Under the pieces are notes generated by a model, which saw nothing but the letters and a program-made list of their open reading frames with translations, was not told where the DNA came from and made no database searches. A DNA stretch of 52,154 bases, taken from the NCBI GenBank assembly GCA_010024875.1, contig RGFZ01000018.1, forward strand, positions 1 to 52,154. Direction: 5' to 3'. The stretch comes from Oxalobacteraceae bacterium. GTDB lineage: Bacteria > Pseudomonadota > Gammaproteobacteria > Burkholderiales > Burkholderiaceae_D. Positions 31,776 through 41,172 of the stretch are shown piece after piece. Positions within the stretch are counted from its first letter, which is position 1. Every line of letters starts with the position of its first letter. A program made the translations under genes and the position numbers.

Positions 31776-33209
31776 CTAACCATGATGCAGGACGATGGTT
31801 TTGGTCGTGCTGAATTCTTCTAGCGCCATGAAACCTTTTTCGCGACCATGGCCGCTGCGCTTCATGCCACCGAATGGCAGCTCGACGCCACCGCCGGCGC
31901 CATAGCAGTTGATGAAGACCTGACCGGTCTGAATACGCTTGGCCATACGCGCCTGACGACCGCCATTCTCTGTCCAGACACCCGACACCAAGCCGTACTC
32001 AGTGGCGTTCGCCAGGTGCACTGCGTCTTCTTCATCCTTGAAAGGCATCGCCGCGAGCACGGGGCCGAACACTTCCTTGCAAGCCAGACGATGGTCGCGC
32101 GGTACCGCGCCAAACAGCGCTGGCGCCACGAAATAGCCCTCCTTCGAGCAGCCATCAGCAATCGTGGCTTGCGCGAGCAAGGGCACGCCCGTCTTGATCG
32201 CATCTTCGATGAAGCCATTCACACGGTCGAACTGCTTCTTGTTGACGATAGGGCCACAATCGAAATCCATCTCCGGCGTACCCACGCGAACTTTCTTGAA
32301 AGCCTCGGCAACCCGCGCGACGAATTTCTCGTAAATGCTTTCTTGCACCAGCAGACGGCTGCCCGCAGAGCAGGTCTGACCGGCGTTCTGAGTAATCGCC
32401 TTGACGATGATAGGCAGCGCCTTATCGAGATCGGCGTCTTCAAACACGATCTGCGGCGATTTACCGCCCAGCTCCAGCGCGCAAGGCACGGCGTTCTTTG
32501 CAGTCGCTTCTTGCACCATCGTGCCGACTTCAGGTGAGCCGGTGAAGCTCACGTAATTGACATCCGGGTGCGCGGTCAGCGCGGCACCCGCCTCATAGCC
32601 GTAGCCGGTCACCAGATTCAGCGCACCGGCTGGCAAACCGGCTTCCATCAGAATTTCAGCGAGCTTCAGGCCAGACATGCAGGCATCTTCGGAAGGCTTC
32701 AGCACGCACGCATTTCCGGCAGCCAGTGCTGGTGCGACGGTTCGGCCAAACATCTGCGCCGGATAGTTCCAGGGAATGATCAACCCCGCGACGCCATGCG
32801 GCTCGCGAACAATCTGCACGTTGTAGCCGTTCAGGTAGGGCAGCTGCTCGCCATGGTGCTTGTCTGCCGCGCCGCCATAGAACTCGAAATAACGCGCGAC
32901 CGCGACGACATCTGCTCGCGCAACCGACAGGGGCTTGCCGGTATCGCGGGCTTCGGTTTGCGCGATGATTTCTGAATTCTTGATGATGAGTTCCCCAGCC
33001 TTGGTCAGTATGCGGCCGCGCTCAGTCGCGGTCAGCTTGCCCCAGGCGCCTTCCATGGCCCGACGCGCTGCCTTGATCGCCAGATCAATATCGGCCGCCA
33101 TTCCGCGATCGAGCTTTGCATACGCCTTAGCGTCACAGGGGTTAATGACATCGATAGTCTGTCCGCCAGTGGCTGACACCCATTTGCCATCGATAAGCAA
33201 GGTTGCCAT
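31776..33209 (-). CDS. NAD(P)-dependent aldehyde dehydrogenase
   Basis: 477 aa, full length, with GGAGAG before the ATG. Catalytic Cys280 in NAGQTCSAG, general base Glu246 in LELGGKSPQ, and Asn148 in IIPWNYP are all present. The late motif is EVFGPVLAAMPF. It oxidises an aldehyde to a carboxylic acid; the specificity is open. It lies 57 bases from livF and 42 from the SDR gene in the same orientation, which places it in the importer operon. Confidence 0.93.
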   Translation of the reverse strand: MATLLIDGKWVSATGGQTIDVINPCDAKAYAKLDRGMAADIDLAIKAARRAMEGAWGKLTATERGRILTKAGELIIKNSEIIAQTEARDTGKPLSVARADVVAVARYFEFYGGAADKHHGEQLPYLNGYNVQIVREPHGVAGLIIPWNYPAQMFGRTVAPALAAGNACVLKPSEDACMSGLKLAEILMEAGLPAGALNLVTGYGYEAGAALTAHPDVNYVSFTGSPEVGTMVQEATAKNAVPCALELGGKSPQIVFEDADLDKALPIIVKAITQNAGQTCSAGSRLLVQESIYEKFVARVAEAFKKVRVGTPEMDFDCGPIVNKKQFDRVNGFIEDAIKTGVPLLAQATIADGCSKEGYFVAPALFGAVPRDHRLACKEVFGPVLAAMPFKDEEDAVHLANATEYGLVSGVWTENGGRQARMAKRIQTGQVFINCYGAGGGVELPFGGMKRSGHGREKGFMALEEFSTTKTIVLHHG

Positions 33210-33266
33210 ATAAGTCTCTCCGATCTTTTTTTGCTAGTGTTGTTGGCTATTAAGAATAAGTTTCGC

Positions 33267-33938
33267 TCAGTGGGTCAGCGCCTCGCCCTCAACCAGCTCG
33301 CCACGCTCCAGCGTCAGCGTCGCATCTGGCAGGTCGCGCAGCAGGCTGCGATTTGATTCAGTGACCACAATGCACAGCGCTGGATCAAGCTGATGCAGCT
33401 TGCGCAACGATTCTGCATATTGATTGGCCAGCACTGGGGCAAGCCCCTGAAAAGGTTCATCGAGCAGCACCAGTTTCGTGCCCGCCATCAGCGCGCGCCC
33501 CAGTGCCGCCATTTTGCCCTGCCCGCCTGACAAGGCAGCGCCAGAACGAGCCAGCATGGGTTCGAGCTGCGGCACGACGTCGAGCACGCGCTCGAGACGC
33601 CGTTTGATTTCTGCTTCGGGCAAACCAAGCACTTCGCAAGGCAGGCGAAGGTTTTCTTCGACCGTGAAGGTCGGATACATCACTCGGTCTTCTGGTGCAT
33701 AGCCAATGCCGAACTCGGTACGGCGATGACCGGGCACGGACGCAATATCGGTGCCGTTGATCGAAATACTTCCTGAAGACAGCGGCAATAGCCCCATGAT
33801 CGCGCGCAGCAGCGTGGTCTTGCCTGCGCCGTTACGTCCAACGACAGCCAGTAGCTGGCCGGGCGAGAACTCCGTCTCAATGCCGCGCAATACCGTGATG
33901 CCGGCAATACGTGCGCTGACCTTGTGTATCTTCAGCAT
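33267..33938 (-). CDS. livF: Branched-chain-type ABC transporter ATPase LivF
   Basis: 223 aa, single ABC domain. Walker A GRNGAGKTT, signature LSGGQGKMAALGRAL, Walker B LVLLDEPFQGLAP, and a switch His is not obvious (VVTESNR instead of the usual EQN). The FQGLAP segment is the LivF signature, as GLAP distinguishes it from LivG. It starts immediately after livG. It energises uptake with LivG, LivH, LivM and the binding protein encoded upstream. Confidence 0.92.
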   Translation of the reverse strand: MLKIHKVSARIAGITVLRGIETEFSPGQLLAVVGRNGAGKTTLLRAIMGLLPLSSGSISINGTDIASVPGHRRTEFGIGYAPEDRVMYPTFTVEENLRLPCEVLGLPEAEIKRRLERVLDVVPQLEPMLARSGAALSGGQGKMAALGRALMAGTKLVLLDEPFQGLAPVLANQYAESLRKLHQLDPALCIVVTESNRSLLRDLPDATLTLERGELVEGEALTH

Positions 33939-33939
33939 C

Positions 33940-34683
33940 TCATTCTCCGATGACGTTCTTGCGGATCTCCGGATCTGTCAGCACCTGTGCCGGCACGCCA
34001 TCGGCAGCGATGCGGCCGGCGATCCATGCCGCCACGCGGGTCGAGTAATGCGACACGATGTCCACATCGTGCTCGACGAAGATCGCGCTCACTTTCTGTT
34101 GATCCAGTGCTTTCATGATCGTCGCCATTAGGCCATGCTTCTCGTCGCTCGAGACTCCCGAAGTCGGCTCATCCAGAATCAGTAGCCGTGGCTTCATTAT
34201 CAGCGCCATCGCGATATCCAGAAGCTTGCGCTGCCCCTCAGGCAGTGCCCCGGAAAGTTCTTCTGCACGGTCCGCAAGGCCAACCATCTCCAGCACATGT
34301 TCAACCTCGGCGTTATCGATGGCGCTGGCTAGCGGCATCCACAGACCGAGCTTGTTACGCTTGCCGGCAGCAGCAATGCGAACGCAGTCGCGCACGCTGT
34401 GCTCAGTGAACAGTTGCGGCAGCTGGAAAGAGCGCACCATGCCGCGCAACGCAATGGCTCGCGGTGACATGCCGGTAACCTCTTTGCCTTCGAAGAAAAC
34501 TTGACCTGATTGGGGACGAATCAGCCCCGTGCAAATATTGATGAAGGTTGTCTTGCCCGCGCCGTTCTGTCCAATGACGGCCAGCCGCTCGCCTTCGCTC
34601 AACGAAAAATCGATATGGTCAGCGACTACGACGGCGCCGAACGCCAGCTGCAGGTCTCGGGTCTGAAGCAGTGGCGCGCTCAT
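33940..34683 (-). CDS. livG: Branched-chain-type ABC transporter ATPase LivG
   Basis: 247 aa. Walker A GQNGAGKTTFINICTG with the Liv-specific FINICTG/FNxITG element, FQLPQLF after the Q-loop, signature region LPEGQRKLLDIAMAL in place of LSxGQ, Walker B LLILDEPTSGVS and His in FVEHDVDIV. Its start overlaps the livM stop by 4 bases. The LPxG signature variant occurs in importers for non-amino-acid substrates, so leucine should not be assumed as cargo. Confidence 0.92.
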   Translation of the reverse strand: MSAPLLQTRDLQLAFGAVVVADHIDFSLSEGERLAVIGQNGAGKTTFINICTGLIRPQSGQVFFEGKEVTGMSPRAIALRGMVRSFQLPQLFTEHSVRDCVRIAAAGKRNKLGLWMPLASAIDNAEVEHVLEMVGLADRAEELSGALPEGQRKLLDIAMALIMKPRLLILDEPTSGVSSDEKHGLMATIMKALDQQKVSAIFVEHDVDIVSHYSTRVAAWIAGRIAADGVPAQVLTDPEIRKNVIGE

Positions 34684-35627
34684 GCGTCCTCCTGCTTCGG
34701 CAGGGGTTTCTCTTCCAGCATGGCCGAGATGCCGCGTGGCGCGAGGAACACCATCGCGATCAGCACGAAGCCGAGCACCATCTGCCAGGCGCCTGTGAGG
34801 TAGGCCGCTGCGAACAGCTTCACGAATTCAAAGATTCCCGCGCCAATGAACGCACCGACCGGATGACCGACACCCCCAAGAATAGCGACGAACACGATCT
34901 CGCCCGAACGCACCCAATAACCCATCTCCGGCGTGACCAGCCCCTGGGCGATCGCGAAGATCGCACCCGATAGCCCGCACAAGGTCGCCGAGATGATGTA
35001 GCCGATCCACAGCGCCTGATAGGCAGAGATCCCCACGTATTCGAGCCGAGTCTCGTTGGTCTTGATCGCGGCCAGCGCCTGCCCTGCGACCGAACGCAGA
35101 TAGCGATGCACCAGCCAGCCGCACAGCATGGCCAGCACCACGCCGACGATCAGCAGCAGGCTTTCAAACTCATCACGTCCCAGCGTCATGCCGAAGAACG
35201 GCGAGCGCTCCAGACGCAGGCCATCTGTGCCGCCGGTCAGATTAAAGAACTTGCCGAGCGCGGCGAATAGCACCATCGACAGCGCGAGGTTCAACATGCC
35301 AAAGAAAATCGCGCGGTAGCGCACCACAAAAGAGCCAACGATGACACCAAAGACGAGGCCGGTAGCTGCACCGATCACCAGCAGTACGGCGCTATCGAGC
35401 TGAGCCCATTGCCGGGCGATGAAGGCCACCGCATAGCCGCCGAGGCAAACGAACATCGCGTGACCAAATGAAATCTGACCAGAGATGATGAGTATCGATA
35501 TCCCCAATGCGGCAATGCCAAAGGCCGTACCAAGGATCAGCGGCGTCTTGATCCATGGCATGGCCAACGGCAGCAGCAGCGCCAGCGAGGCAAGCACGAT
35601 CACCACTATTTTTGCGCGCGCCATCAC
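34680..35627 (-). CDS. livM: Branched-chain-type ABC transporter permease LivM
   Basis: 315 aa with about eight to ten hydrophobic segments. LivM signs are GQISFGHAMFVCLGGYAVA in the middle of the protein and NETRLEYVGI followed by YQALWIGYIISA. GGVGHPVGAFIGAGIFEFV near the C-terminus is also typical. It overlaps livG and livH by 4 bases on each side, indicating coupled translation of the transporter subunits. Confidence 0.92.
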   Translation of the reverse strand: MMARAKIVVIVLASLALLLPLAMPWIKTPLILGTAFGIAALGISILIISGQISFGHAMFVCLGGYAVAFIARQWAQLDSAVLLVIGAATGLVFGVIVGSFVVRYRAIFFGMLNLALSMVLFAALGKFFNLTGGTDGLRLERSPFFGMTLGRDEFESLLLIVGVVLAMLCGWLVHRYLRSVAGQALAAIKTNETRLEYVGISAYQALWIGYIISATLCGLSGAIFAIAQGLVTPEMGYWVRSGEIVFVAILGGVGHPVGAFIGAGIFEFVKLFAAAYLTGAWQMVLGFVLIAMVFLAPRGISAMLEEKPLPKQEDA

Positions 35628-36529
35628 ACCCTCCTCGCTTGTGCGACGGAGAACAATCCTTGAGGGCGGAACAGCAGCACCAGCACCATGATCAGGAAGG
35701 GCACCAGCACTTCTACCTCGGGGAACAGATACACCGTGAACGAGCGCGCGAGGCCGATCAGTATCGCGGCGACCAAGGCGCCTTCGATCTGTCCCAGACC
35801 AGCGGTCGCGACCACCGCGAATGACAGCACGATCATCTCACCGCCAATCCCGGGCACCCAGGACACGGTAGGCGACGCCAGCGCGCCCGCCAGCGCACCG
35901 AGAATTGAACTCACAACGAAAGTCATCAGCGAGATCCGCTTCACATTAATGCCCAGTGCGGTCGATACCTCGCGGTTGTGAGACACGGCGACGATCTGCC
36001 GGCCAATGCTGGAAAATTTCAGGAAGCTGCGCAGCGCGACAAACACCGCAATGGCCACGCCCGGCAGCACCAGCAACTGATAGCGCGTGTAGGTAATTCC
36101 CAGCACTTCCGTGGTGCCGAGGTAGTTGACGATCTCCGACACGAAGTAAGGCTGCGTGCCCCACACTAAACGCTGCAGGTCTTCAAAGATCATGAACGCG
36201 GAGAATGTGATCAGCAACTGCAGGATGGGATCTTTGCTGTAGATGTGCTGCATCAGCGTGGTTTCCATCAGCGTACCAAACACGGTGCCAATGATGATTG
36301 CGGCCAGTGGCAAGATCAGCAGCGACCACGCGGGCGCGGCGCCCTGCGATGTCGCCCATAGTCCAAGACTAGCGGCCATATAACCGCCCAACGCATAAAA
36401 GCTTCCATGCGCCATGTTGACGATGTTCATCACGCCGAACACCAGCGTCATGCCCAGCGCGACCAAGAAAAGCAAGGCGGCGTAGGACAGGCCGTCCAAC
36501 ACCGCCAGAATGTAAATGTCCTGCGCCAT
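35624..36529 (-). CDS. livH: Branched-chain-type ABC transporter permease LivH
   Basis: 301 aa, membrane protein. The N-terminal GLSYAALLFLVALGMTLVFGVMNIVNMAHGSFYALGGY is the LivH hallmark (MNIVNMAHG). The central loop REVSTALGINVKRISLMTFVVSS is the cytoplasmic coupling element, and GGLGQIEGALVAA-like text is present as TAGLGQIEGALV. It starts 80 bases after the binding-protein gene and overlaps livM by 4 bases. Confidence 0.93.
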   Translation of the reverse strand: MAQDIYILAVLDGLSYAALLFLVALGMTLVFGVMNIVNMAHGSFYALGGYMAASLGLWATSQGAAPAWSLLILPLAAIIIGTVFGTLMETTLMQHIYSKDPILQLLITFSAFMIFEDLQRLVWGTQPYFVSEIVNYLGTTEVLGITYTRYQLLVLPGVAIAVFVALRSFLKFSSIGRQIVAVSHNREVSTALGINVKRISLMTFVVSSILGALAGALASPTVSWVPGIGGEMIVLSFAVVATAGLGQIEGALVAAILIGLARSFTVYLFPEVEVLVPFLIMVLVLLFRPQGLFSVAQARRV

Positions 36530-36609
36530 GTGCTGCCTTTTGATTTTTATGAGGGGTGATCAGCTCACGTGACACACCGGCGCTGGCGTGTCACGCTTCG
36601 GTGCCGGGA

Positions 36610-37905
36610 TCAGTACTGCTTGAAACGCGGGTTGTTAACCAACTCTGGCTTGAGCGTCTTCACCCACTCCGGCGACTTTTGCCCGACAGGCGTCGTGATC
36701 AGATCCGCCGGGTAGATGACGATCTTCTCCAGCGTCGGGAAGTTGTAGCTCGGTGTCTTGCGGGTCAGGCCCAGCAACTGATCTTCGAGACCTTGGCCAT
36801 CTTCACGGATCTTCACAGTGCCGGTCAGGCCACGAAACTCGAGACCGCGCATGGCGTCGGCCATCTGCTCAGTGCTAGGCCACTGACCTTTGTTCGTCTT
36901 GATCGCTTTTTCGATACCCGCTTTCAGACCATCCAGGGCTTGAACCATGTGGTAGACACAGTAGATGGGGTAGGCGCCGGTCTTGTCCTGAAACTTCTTC
37001 ACGAAATTCTTGAGCTTGGGTTCGTCTTTGTATTGCGGATGCAGGAAATAGTGGTCACCGCGCGCGCCAACAATTACGCCGTCGGGCAGCGCCAGGCCGA
37101 GACGCTCGAGCGAGCTCTCTGCCAGTGGCAGGACGAACAGCGAAGTCTTCATCAGTCCGCGCTGAGAGGCCTGACGCACAAAGGTGTCGAGGTCGCCACC
37201 CCACGACGTGGAGAGAATGACTTCAGGGCGTAGCGCCTGCAGACGGCTGATCTCGGTCGAGTAATCAGTTGCGCCGAATTTAGGGAACAACTCGGCGACG
37301 ATCTTCACATCCGGTTTCATCGCCAGCAGCGTGTTACGGAAGAGTTCCCAGGAATCGCGGCCCCAGGCATAGTCCTGATTCATCACCGCGATAGTTTTCA
37401 GGTCGGGCTTGGTCTTGAGCAGATACAGAACCGTCGAGACCATTTCCGTGGTCGCATTCGCTTGCGTACGAATCACATATTTGTAGCGCTTATCTTCAAG
37501 CACTTTCTCGGTGCCGCAGTCCCAAAGGATATTCAGTACTTTCAGATCTTCCGCCACTGGCGCGATGATGTTGCAATTACCGCTGGAGATAGCTGAGAGC
37601 ATCACCTTGGTATCGCCCTCTTGCACTACACGGCGGTACTCCGAGAGCAGCTTGTCCGCGCCGACACCCTCATCGATGAAGGTCGGAACGATCTTCACGC
37701 CGCCGATACCGCCAGCCGCATTCAGCTGCTCGATGTACAGCTCGGCCGCTGCCTTGGCAGGCACACCGAATACCGAGGCCGGGCCAGAGAGGAAAGTCGT
37801 GATACCGACTTTCAGCTCGGCTGGCTTGTTCTGAGCGATCGCACCCGACATAGCGAGCGCGGCAGCTGTGGCTGCAAGCAGGCGGGATAGTGCATTTAGC
37901 TTCAT
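36610..37905 (-). CDS. Periplasmic binding protein of a branched-chain-type ABC importer
   Basis: 431 aa from the ATG at 37905 with GGAGA upstream; an upstream start would add 40 residues ahead of a clear signal peptide (MKLNALSRLLAATAAALAM, cut near AIAQ). Type I periplasmic binding fold (Peripla_BP_6): AELKVGITTFLSGPASVFG, AGGIGGVKI and YAWGRDSW are characteristic. The length is above that of LivJ/LivK (about 345 mature residues), as in binding proteins for aromatic or other carboxylate substrates. It heads the importer-dehydrogenase operon. Confidence 0.92.
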   Translation of the reverse strand: MKLNALSRLLAATAAALAMSGAIAQNKPAELKVGITTFLSGPASVFGVPAKAAAELYIEQLNAAGGIGGVKIVPTFIDEGVGADKLLSEYRRVVQEGDTKVMLSAISSGNCNIIAPVAEDLKVLNILWDCGTEKVLEDKRYKYVIRTQANATTEMVSTVLYLLKTKPDLKTIAVMNQDYAWGRDSWELFRNTLLAMKPDVKIVAELFPKFGATDYSTEISRLQALRPEVILSTSWGGDLDTFVRQASQRGLMKTSLFVLPLAESSLERLGLALPDGVIVGARGDHYFLHPQYKDEPKLKNFVKKFQDKTGAYPIYCVYHMVQALDGLKAGIEKAIKTNKGQWPSTEQMADAMRGLEFRGLTGTVKIREDGQGLEDQLLGLTRKTPSYNFPTLEKIVIYPADLITTPVGQKSPEWVKTLKPELVNNPRFKQY

Positions 37906-38514
37906 GTTTAAAGTCTCCAGCGAAGAAAGCCGTTCAAATGTTTGATCCGTATAATTATTTTTCGCATTGAGGCGCGGCGTTGGCAAAACGCCGGCTGCGG
38001 GAATCGGCAAGTGCGCTGCGATCAATCATGACGACCTGGCGCGCAAGCGAAGAGAATATGTTATCGAATTGACTATCTCGCGATTGATCGTCTTGCAGGG
38101 ATCGTCGCAGTCTGACCGACCAAGGTTCTTTCGGCAAGACGAGTTTTTTAAAGAGCCCATTTTGAAAATACGAATCCGTTAATATTTGCTGGCGCACAGC
38201 ACCAAATTGTTTACGAATTCGCCATCTGCATGAGCTTTTTAGCTATGAAATCGCACTGCAACAAAACGGCCAACGATGCTAGACCTCCCCCTGTTCAATG
38301 ACAGGACAATAGTAACTAGCTGTTGACAGGAAAAAAAGAGCCATGCAACATGTCCGCAAGAGAACAGTCGTTTGGACCCCAGACGCCTGTTCTCCCGGAT
38401 GTAAAAAAAGAAGAATCGGCTGGGCGCCCTGCGCTACAGAACACTAAAACGCATCGGGGAATCGGCCAAAACGCGCGTAATCAGGCGATCCATTATCACC
38501 ACGGAGGAAGACTC
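37906..38514. promoter_or_regulatory. 609-base divergent intergenic region (importer operon / lactonase)
   Basis: No credible coding frame; the sequence is clearly richer in A and T than the flanking genes. Both transcripts must start here. A TTGACA box (38323-38328) faces the lactonase with only a poor -10 17 bases on (CAACAT). Two similar inverted-repeat half-site pairs occur close together: CTGTTCAATGACAG (38291-38304) and CTGTTGACAG (38320-38329, overlapping that -35). They could be operators. The length leaves room for a regulator site or a small RNA I cannot define. Confidence 0.4.
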
Positions 38515-39378
38515 ATGAAAAAAACCGGTTTGTTGGCATCCATGCTGGCAGCACTCTGCATCAGCACGGCGCCGTCAGCACAATCGCAGGAACTCTACTG
38601 GACATCCAGTGGTTTCTTCGGTCCTTTTAACATTCAGGGCCTGATCCCGACCTACCCGAAAGCTAAGGACATCACGATCCCCGTGTCGATGTGGATCCTG
38701 AAGCACCCCAAAGGCGTGGTCGTGTTCGACACGGGCAACAACGTTGCGATCTCGGATGGCGCCGACAACTGCAAGAAGTACTGGGCTGCTGGCAGCTGCG
38801 ACTTCTTGAAGCCGAGCCAAAAGCGTTCTGACGTGATCGATCAGCAGCTGGCGAAAGTCGGTATCAAGGCCGAAGATGTCAAAGTGGTCGTGACCTCCCA
38901 CAGCCACCTTGATCACACCGGTAACATCGCGCTGTTCCCGAAAGCAGTTCACGTGTTCCAGAAGAAGGAGCTGTATCAGGGCTACTGGCCTGAGAAGTTC
39001 CAGGGCCGTGCTGCGAACGGCACCTTCGTGCTGAACGATCTGGTCTCCGCTCGCGACTACGATTTCTACGAGATCGACGGCGACTACGATCTGTACGGTG
39101 ATGGCACTGTGAAGATCATCTCCACGCCTGGCCATACCATTGGTCACCAGTCAATGAAGGTCAAGCTGAAGAGCGGTCAGACCGTGATCATGTCGCAGGA
39201 TGCGATCTGGATGCAGGAAAACCTCGACGGCTACCCAGCCGGTCTGAACTTCAGCATCCAGGCATACACCGACTCGCTCAACAAATTGAAGCGTATGCGT
39301 GACTTGGAAGGCACTAAGCTGTTCATGGCACACGACGCAGATCAGTTCGCGAAGAACGGCAACAAGTGGCATAATTAA
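38515..39378 (+). CDS. Exported metallo-beta-lactamase-fold lactonase (AHL lactonase-like)
   Basis: 287 aa from the ATG at 38515 with GGAGGA upstream; earlier in-frame starts lack a ribosome site. The signal peptide MKKTGLLASMLAALCISTAPSA gives a likely periplasmic protein. Metal ligands are His129-x-His131-x-Asp133-His134 (SHSHLDH), His207 (TPGHTIGH), Asp229 (SQDA) and His273 (AHD). Order and spacing fit the AiiA/AttM N-acyl-homoserine lactonase family, which opens lactone rings. AiiA itself is cytoplasmic, so export is notable. It is divergent from the importer operon and followed by a strong terminator, thus monocistronic. Confidence 0.88.
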   Translation: MKKTGLLASMLAALCISTAPSAQSQELYWTSSGFFGPFNIQGLIPTYPKAKDITIPVSMWILKHPKGVVVFDTGNNVAISDGADNCKKYWAAGSCDFLKPSQKRSDVIDQQLAKVGIKAEDVKVVVTSHSHLDHTGNIALFPKAVHVFQKKELYQGYWPEKFQGRAANGTFVLNDLVSARDYDFYEIDGDYDLYGDGTVKIISTPGHTIGHQSMKVKLKSGQTVIMSQDAIWMQENLDGYPAGLNFSIQAYTDSLNKLKRMRDLEGTKLFMAHDADQFAKNGNKWHN

Positions 39379-39399
39379 GCTGAAGTATTTTTGCATTAG

Positions 39400-39431
39400 A
39401 AAGCCCCCCGAATCGCGGGGGGCTTTTTTTT
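39400..39431 (+). terminator. Rho-independent terminator after the lactonase gene
   Basis: AAGCCCCCCG (39401-39410) pairs with CGGGGGGCTT (39416-39425) around a 5-base loop, with T residues through 39431. It separates the lactonase gene from the ABC operon that starts at 39454. Confidence 0.95.
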
Positions 39432-39453
39432 ACCAGAGCAGTCCAAGGTAGCA

Positions 39454-40434
39454 ATGATAGAACTCGATAACGTCGTAAAACGTTACGGCTCCAAGACCAT
39501 CATCCACAATATCTCGTTCGATGTTAAAAAAGGCGAGATTGTGGGTTTCCTCGGTCCCAATGGCGCAGGCAAGACTACCACCATGCGCATGATTGCCGGC
39601 TTCACAGAAGCAACCTCAGGCACCGTCAGAGTGGCCGGATTCGACATGGCGACGCAGCGAAACCAAGCGGCTTCGCGATTGGGCTATCTGCCAGAAAGCC
39701 CGCCTCTCTACGACATTCTTGATGTCACCAGCTACCTCACCTTCGTCGCGCGGGCCAAAGGCATTCCTGCGGTAGAGATTCCCCGGCATCTAGAACGTGT
39801 GATCACCGCCTGCAGACTCGAGGCGGTAACAACAAAAGAATGCTACAAGCTCTCTAAAGGTTATCGTCAACGCGCCGGTCTGGCGCAGGCACTGCTGGGC
39901 GAGCCCGATGTGTTGCTGCTTGATGAGCCGACTGCGGGCCTTGACCCGGGACAGATTCAAGAGACCCGAGAAGTCATCCGCAACTTTGGACGCGATCACT
40001 CGGTGCTGATCTCCACTCACATTCTTCCTGAGGTAACGCTGATCTGCCAGCGCGTGGCCATCATCAACGGCGGTCGTATTTTGGCCGTCGATTCGCCCGA
40101 AGGCCTGCAACGCAAAGCGGACCAGAGCAACAGCGTGATGGTGGATGCCAGCGGCGATCGGAATTCGCTCGAACAATCGCTGCGCGCCGTTGACGGCGTA
40201 TCGGGCCTCGTGATCCACGCGCATCCAGTGCGCGCCAGCGTTCTCAGTATCGATTGTCTGGTGCAGAATGTCGAAGGCATCGAGGCGCGCATCGCGCGCG
40301 CCATCACCAGTGTCGGCGAGTTGTATCGTCTCGAGCGCCGGCAGCCAACGCTGGAAAACGTTTTCCTGAGCTACATCGGGCACGACGGCGCGGCCGTCAC
40401 CTCATCCACCGAGATCCACCAGGAGGCTGCATGA
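39454..40434 (+). CDS. GldA-like ABC transporter ATPase
   Basis: 326 aa. ABC domain (1-225): Walker A GPNGAGKTTTM, signature LSKGYRQRAGLAQAL, Walker B VLLLDEPTAGLDPGQ, switch His in ISTHIL. The C-terminal 100 residues (about 230-326) form the accessory region seen in GldA/NosF-type ATPases. It starts an operon of five genes that mostly overlap by 4 bases (40431, 42795 and 43424). Such GldA-F-G systems act in gliding in Bacteroidetes, but in proteobacteria they have no settled substrate. Confidence 0.92.
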   Translation: MIELDNVVKRYGSKTIIHNISFDVKKGEIVGFLGPNGAGKTTTMRMIAGFTEATSGTVRVAGFDMATQRNQAASRLGYLPESPPLYDILDVTSYLTFVARAKGIPAVEIPRHLERVITACRLEAVTTKECYKLSKGYRQRAGLAQALLGEPDVLLLDEPTAGLDPGQIQETREVIRNFGRDHSVLISTHILPEVTLICQRVAIINGGRILAVDSPEGLQRKADQSNSVMVDASGDRNSLEQSLRAVDGVSGLVIHAHPVRASVLSIDCLVQNVEGIEARIARAITSVGELYRLERRQPTLENVFLSYIGHDGAAVTSSTEIHQEAA

Positions 40435-41147
40435 ACGCGCTCACCGGCCTTCGCGCGATCTATGTGAAGGAAATGCTCAGCTATTTCCGATCACCGATTG
40501 CCTACTTCGTGATTGCCGTGTTCCTGCTGGGTACCGGGTACTTCTTCACCTACAACATCTTCCTGACCGGCGTCGGCACCATGGATTCGACGCTGCAGAA
40601 CATGGGCATCCTGCTGCTGATCATCGCGCCGGTGCTGACGATGCGCATCTTCTCGGCGGAGTACAACGCTCGCACGATGGAGTTGCTGATGACCCTGCCG
40701 CTGGAAACCTGGCAGGTCGTACTCGGCAAGTACCTGGGCGCCGTCAGCATCTTCCTGCTGATGACAGCGGCAACTTGCATCAATCTGGTGCCCTTGTATT
40801 TGTACGGCACGCCGCAGACGCTCAACATTCTGTCCGGCTATATTGGTTTCATCCTGCTCGGCATGACCTGCATCGCGATTGGTCAGTTTTTCTCGGCGTT
40901 GACCGAAAACCAGATCGTCGCCGCGTTGATCACCATTCCGGTGCTGCTCGGTTTCTGGTTCGTTGGCCATCTGCAGCAACTGCAGTCGTCCATGATGCTG
41001 CGTGACTTGGTCGCCCATCTGTCCTTTGCGCTGCATTTCGCAGACTTCATCCGTGGTCTGCTTCGCTCGGAAGGCGTGATCTTTTTTGCCGCAATGATTG
41101 CCGGTGCGCTGACGCTCAATACCAGCTACCTGCAACTGCGCCGCTAG
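40431..41147 (+). CDS. ABC-2 type permease, GldF-like
   Basis: 238 aa from the ATG at 40431, which overlaps the ATPase stop (ATGA); a longer frame upstream only shadows the ATPase gene. Six membrane helices are expected. The start ALTGLRAIYVKEMLSYFRSPIAYFV and the loop ILTMRIFSAEYNARTMELLMTLPL are typical of ABC-2 permeases of this type. It forms the membrane channel for the ATPase encoded before it. Confidence 0.9.
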   Translation: MNALTGLRAIYVKEMLSYFRSPIAYFVIAVFLLGTGYFFTYNIFLTGVGTMDSTLQNMGILLLIIAPVLTMRIFSAEYNARTMELLMTLPLETWQVVLGKYLGAVSIFLLMTAATCINLVPLYLYGTPQTLNILSGYIGFILLGMTCIAIGQFFSALTENQIVAALITIPVLLGFWFVGHLQQLQSSMMLRDLVAHLSFALHFADFIRGLLRSEGVIFFAAMIAGALTLNTSYLQLRR

Positions 41148-41172
41148 ACTGAATTTACAAAGCATCTCATCC

